Assembly: GCF_022701255.1 (NCBI RefSeq)
Contig: NZ_CP031705.1
Span: forward strand, 4,154,001 to 4,218,000
Direction: 5' to 3'
DNA length: 64,000 nucleotides
Origin: Microcoleus vaginatus HSN003
GTDB taxonomy: Bacteria; Cyanobacteriota; Cyanobacteriia; Cyanobacteriales; Microcoleaceae
Part shown: one piece after another, positions 62,266 to 64,000 of the stretch
Numbering within the stretch: the stretch's first letter is position 1
How the letters are laid out: each line of letters opens with the position of its first letter
Program-made: the position numbers and the translations under genes
Notes under the pieces: generated by a model
The model's database searches: none
Told to the model about the DNA's origin: nothing
Seen by the model: only the letters and a program-made list of their open reading frames with translations

Positions 62266-64000
62266 CTATGAGCTAGAACAATGATAAACTTGATATTCAT
62301 ACCCATCCACCGCAGGCAAATCGCGCGATTCAACCTGACAGTTTTGTGCTTCTAGATTGACAGGTGCGCGAAAATTAACCAACCACAAATCAAGCGGGCG
62401 TTCTAATTGACTGAGTGTTTTGTCAAGTGTCCCTGCCGCTATTCCCGGCGCATCTTTTTTCAGATTAGCTAAAAGAAACAGCGGAGAATCAAAGACTTTA
62501 ACTTCTTCTTTCTTCCTAAAATCCGTTACATCCGCTACAAAATCCGTTGCCGAACTTCTTTCCCATTCCCACCCTATCCCCATCAACTCTCCTATTTCTA
62601 CATGAGTCTTTTGAGTAGTGGCAATTAACACGGGAACTTTCGAGAATTCGCGGATAATCGGAATTAAAAGGTCTGGTTTGTAATATTTGCGATACCCGAG
62701 ATTGGAATTTACTGTGACACCGCTAAAAAAACCCATTGCTAAAATTAGCACCACTGCTTTTTTGCCCGGAACTTCGATCGCCCGTAAATTAAACCATTGA
62801 CTTTTTGCTGTAGGTGTGTTATAAATAACCGCCAAGGTTGCTCCTAAAAGCAATATCACCCCCGGAAAGTAGACGAAATTGTATCGAGCGCCGCGAGTGA
62901 GGTCAATCCCTAGAATATATGCAAAGCTGAAAAATAGGAAAATTGCTCCTAGCACAAATCCGCCGAAAATAACAGTACCTAAACGACTATCTGGCGTTGT
63001 TAATGACTTTTTAAGAGCCCTAAACAGGATGGGAAGCACCAATATAAAAAATATTGTCATTGCGATCGCCGATGCAACTACTACTGCCAAATTTGGCGAT
63101 TCCACCGGCAGCAGAGACATCACAGTGATCCATCCAGCTAAAGCTTGAAAAATCGGACTAATCAAATTTAAAAATGTGCGATCGCCATTGACTATCCAAT
63201 TAGTTAGTTCACTGCCGTATTTATTTGACAAAAATACCGGCAACCAAACTAAACCGCCAGCTAAAGTACCGATCGCTACTGCGAAAAGTCGCCAGAGGAT
63301 TTGAAATTGCCAAATATTAGGCTGCTGGCTGTTGGAAATTGGCAACTTTCCATTAAACTCGTGCCAGATAACAGCAAGTAATGCTATTGCTTCCGCACAC
63401 AAAGTCAGTGCAAAAAAGTAGTGAACCGCAATTCCTAAACAGTTAACAACTACCCAAAGCAGCACCGCCCAAATAGGCAGGGGAGCGCGCTGTTGCAGCT
63501 TTTTTGCAGCTAAGGTGAGGCAAAAAAGAGAGGCAATAACTAATAAGATTCCTAAAGTGTAATGGCGAGCTTCTTGAGCGAGATAAATGCCGTAGGGAGA
63601 AACTGCCATCATCGCGGCTGCACATTGACCAACTAAACGCGAACTAAAAGCAAATTTCCCCAAAAAGTAGATAGCTGGAACTGAAATCACGCCCAATAAT
63701 GCAGGAAGAGCTCGCCCTATCCAAACTAAACTATCCTCAGAAGGCCCAAATAGTCGCATCCACCAATGAGCGAGCATAAAATACACGGGTGGATGGTTGC
63801 TTTCGAGCAGCAAATTGCGTAGCACGTCGGCGGTGTCAGCAGCGGGGCGCAATTGTAGGGGTTGTAATAATGTAGAAAGCTCGATCGCGCGATCGATCGG
63901 CACCCCGCGAAAACTGTTGCCCAAACTAAACACTAGAGTGGAAAACTCATCCGTCCACAGCGGTTTCGAGTCCAAATTGGCAAAGCGCAAAATAAAGGCG
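62266..64000 (-). CDS. GT39/ArnT-like membrane glycosyltransferase, 5' end outside the window
   Basis: At least 577 residues; the frame is open at the window edge (AFILRFANLDSKPLWTDEFST), and the start is outside. Asp in the WTDE motif at the first loop is the catalytic residue of GT-C transferases. NHPPVYFMLAHWWMRLFG and GRALPALLGVISVPAIYFLG follow, with about ten membrane helices, and the C-terminal part is a soluble domain. Such enzymes move sugars from a lipid carrier to proteins or cell-surface polymers. Near the C-terminus a segment coded at 62505-62562 derives from a repeat found elsewhere in the window. The substrate is unknown. Confidence 0.85.
   Translation of the reverse strand, partial: AFILRFANLDSKPLWTDEFSTLVFSLGNSFRGVPIDRAIELSTLLQPLQLRPAADTADVLRNLLLESNHPPVYFMLAHWWMRLFGPSEDSLVWIGRALPALLGVISVPAIYFLGKFAFSSRLVGQCAAAMMAVSPYGIYLAQEARHYTLGILLVIASLFCLTLAAKKLQQRAPLPIWAVLLWVVVNCLGIAVHYFFALTLCAEAIALLAVIWHEFNGKLPISNSQQPNIWQFQILWRLFAVAIGTLAGGLVWLPVFLSNKYGSELTNWIVNGDRTFLNLISPIFQALAGWITVMSLLPVESPNLAVVVASAIAMTIFFILVLPILFRALKKSLTTPDSRLGTVIFGGFVLGAIFLFFSFAYILGIDLTRGARYNFVYFPGVILLLGATLAVIYNTPTAKSQWFNLRAIEVPGKKAVVLILAMGFFSGVTVNSNLGYRKYYKPDLLIPIIREFSKVPVLIATTQKTHVEIGELMGIGWEWERSSATDFVADVTDFRKKEEVKVFDSPLFLLANLKKDAPGIAAGTLDKTLSQLERPLDLWLVNFRAPVNLEAQNCQVESRDLPAVDGYEYQVYHCSSS
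62505..62562 (-). repeat. Coding copy of the 27.8-kb repeat
   Basis: The coding strand reads GAAAGAAGTTCGGCAACG, GATTTTGTAGCGGATGTAAC and GGATTTTAGGAAGAAAGAAG, closely like the non-coding repeat at 27772-27899 (GAAGGAAGTTCGGCAACGG, GGATGTAAC, GAAGGAAGAAGGG). It codes for SSATDFVADVTDFRKK inside the glycosyltransferase. Confidence 0.75.

Overview
The window looks like chromosome from a filamentous, Microcoleus/Oscillatoria-type cyanobacterium. The evidence is the very frequent HIP1 octamer (GCGATCGC), several cyanobacteria-only families (DUF1830, DUF3155, DUF3318, Ycf33/DUF751, a CCB1-like protein), heptameric tandem repeats between genes, a Cph1-type phytochrome and many large multi-domain kinases. 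No rRNA or tRNA gene was recognised. Functions were assigned by reading the sequence, without database searches.

Layout. 1-5.3 kb: a C5 cytosine methyltransferase cut by the window edge, a DUF29-like protein, aspartokinase with four ACT domains, a Uma2 gene broken by an in-frame stop, and a HAD phosphatase. 5.7-9.0 kb: a LOV-domain histidine kinase. 9.0-15.4 kb: an inverted pair of dispersed repeats, an SLH/OprB porin with a 36-bp tandem repeat, sucrose-phosphate phosphatase, small cyanobacterial proteins and a repeat-rich spacer of about 1 kb. 15.4-26.6 kb is a signalling block: a CheY-like regulator, a Cph1-like phytochrome kinase, a REC-wHTH-Hpt-REC-REC regulator, a coiled-coil protein and a hybrid kinase with a cyanobacteriochrome-like GAF domain. 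26.6-40.2 kb: a broken four-helix-bundle gene flanked by heptamer repeats, NanE, a holin-like membrane protein, PBP2, a second broken Uma2 gene, a metallophosphatase, a convergent nuclease/Dam methylase pair, Ycf33, a PadR regulator, CCB1, DUF3155 and a Hik2-like kinase. 40.6-47.5 kb: a two-gene operon of a Ser/Thr-kinase/ATPase/GAF/histidine-kinase giant and a REC-histidine kinase. 48.0-49.4 kb: a complete insertion sequence with inverted repeats and a 5-bp target duplication, lying between two further copies of the dispersed repeat. 49.7-58.2 kb: a secreted haemagglutinin-like protein fused to a CHAT protease domain, small proteins and a CNT nucleoside transporter. 58.3-61.7 kb: a translationally coupled pair, a membrane NACHT NTPase followed by an FGE-fold protein carrying about 38 tandem tetrapeptides. 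61.9-64 kb: an antitoxin-like remnant and a GT39-type glycosyltransferase cut by the window edge.

The strongest candidate for an undescribed system is the NACHT/FGE pair at 58.3-61.7 kb. It resembles cyanobacterial NLR-like conflict systems, but its variable part is an unstable 12-bp minisatellite and no reverse transcriptase is visible in the window. Other notable points are three genes each interrupted by one in-frame stop, a non-coding repeat whose near copy is translated inside a glycosyltransferase, a CHAT protease fused to a two-partner-secretion exoprotein, and three kinases with recognisable or possible photosensory domains.
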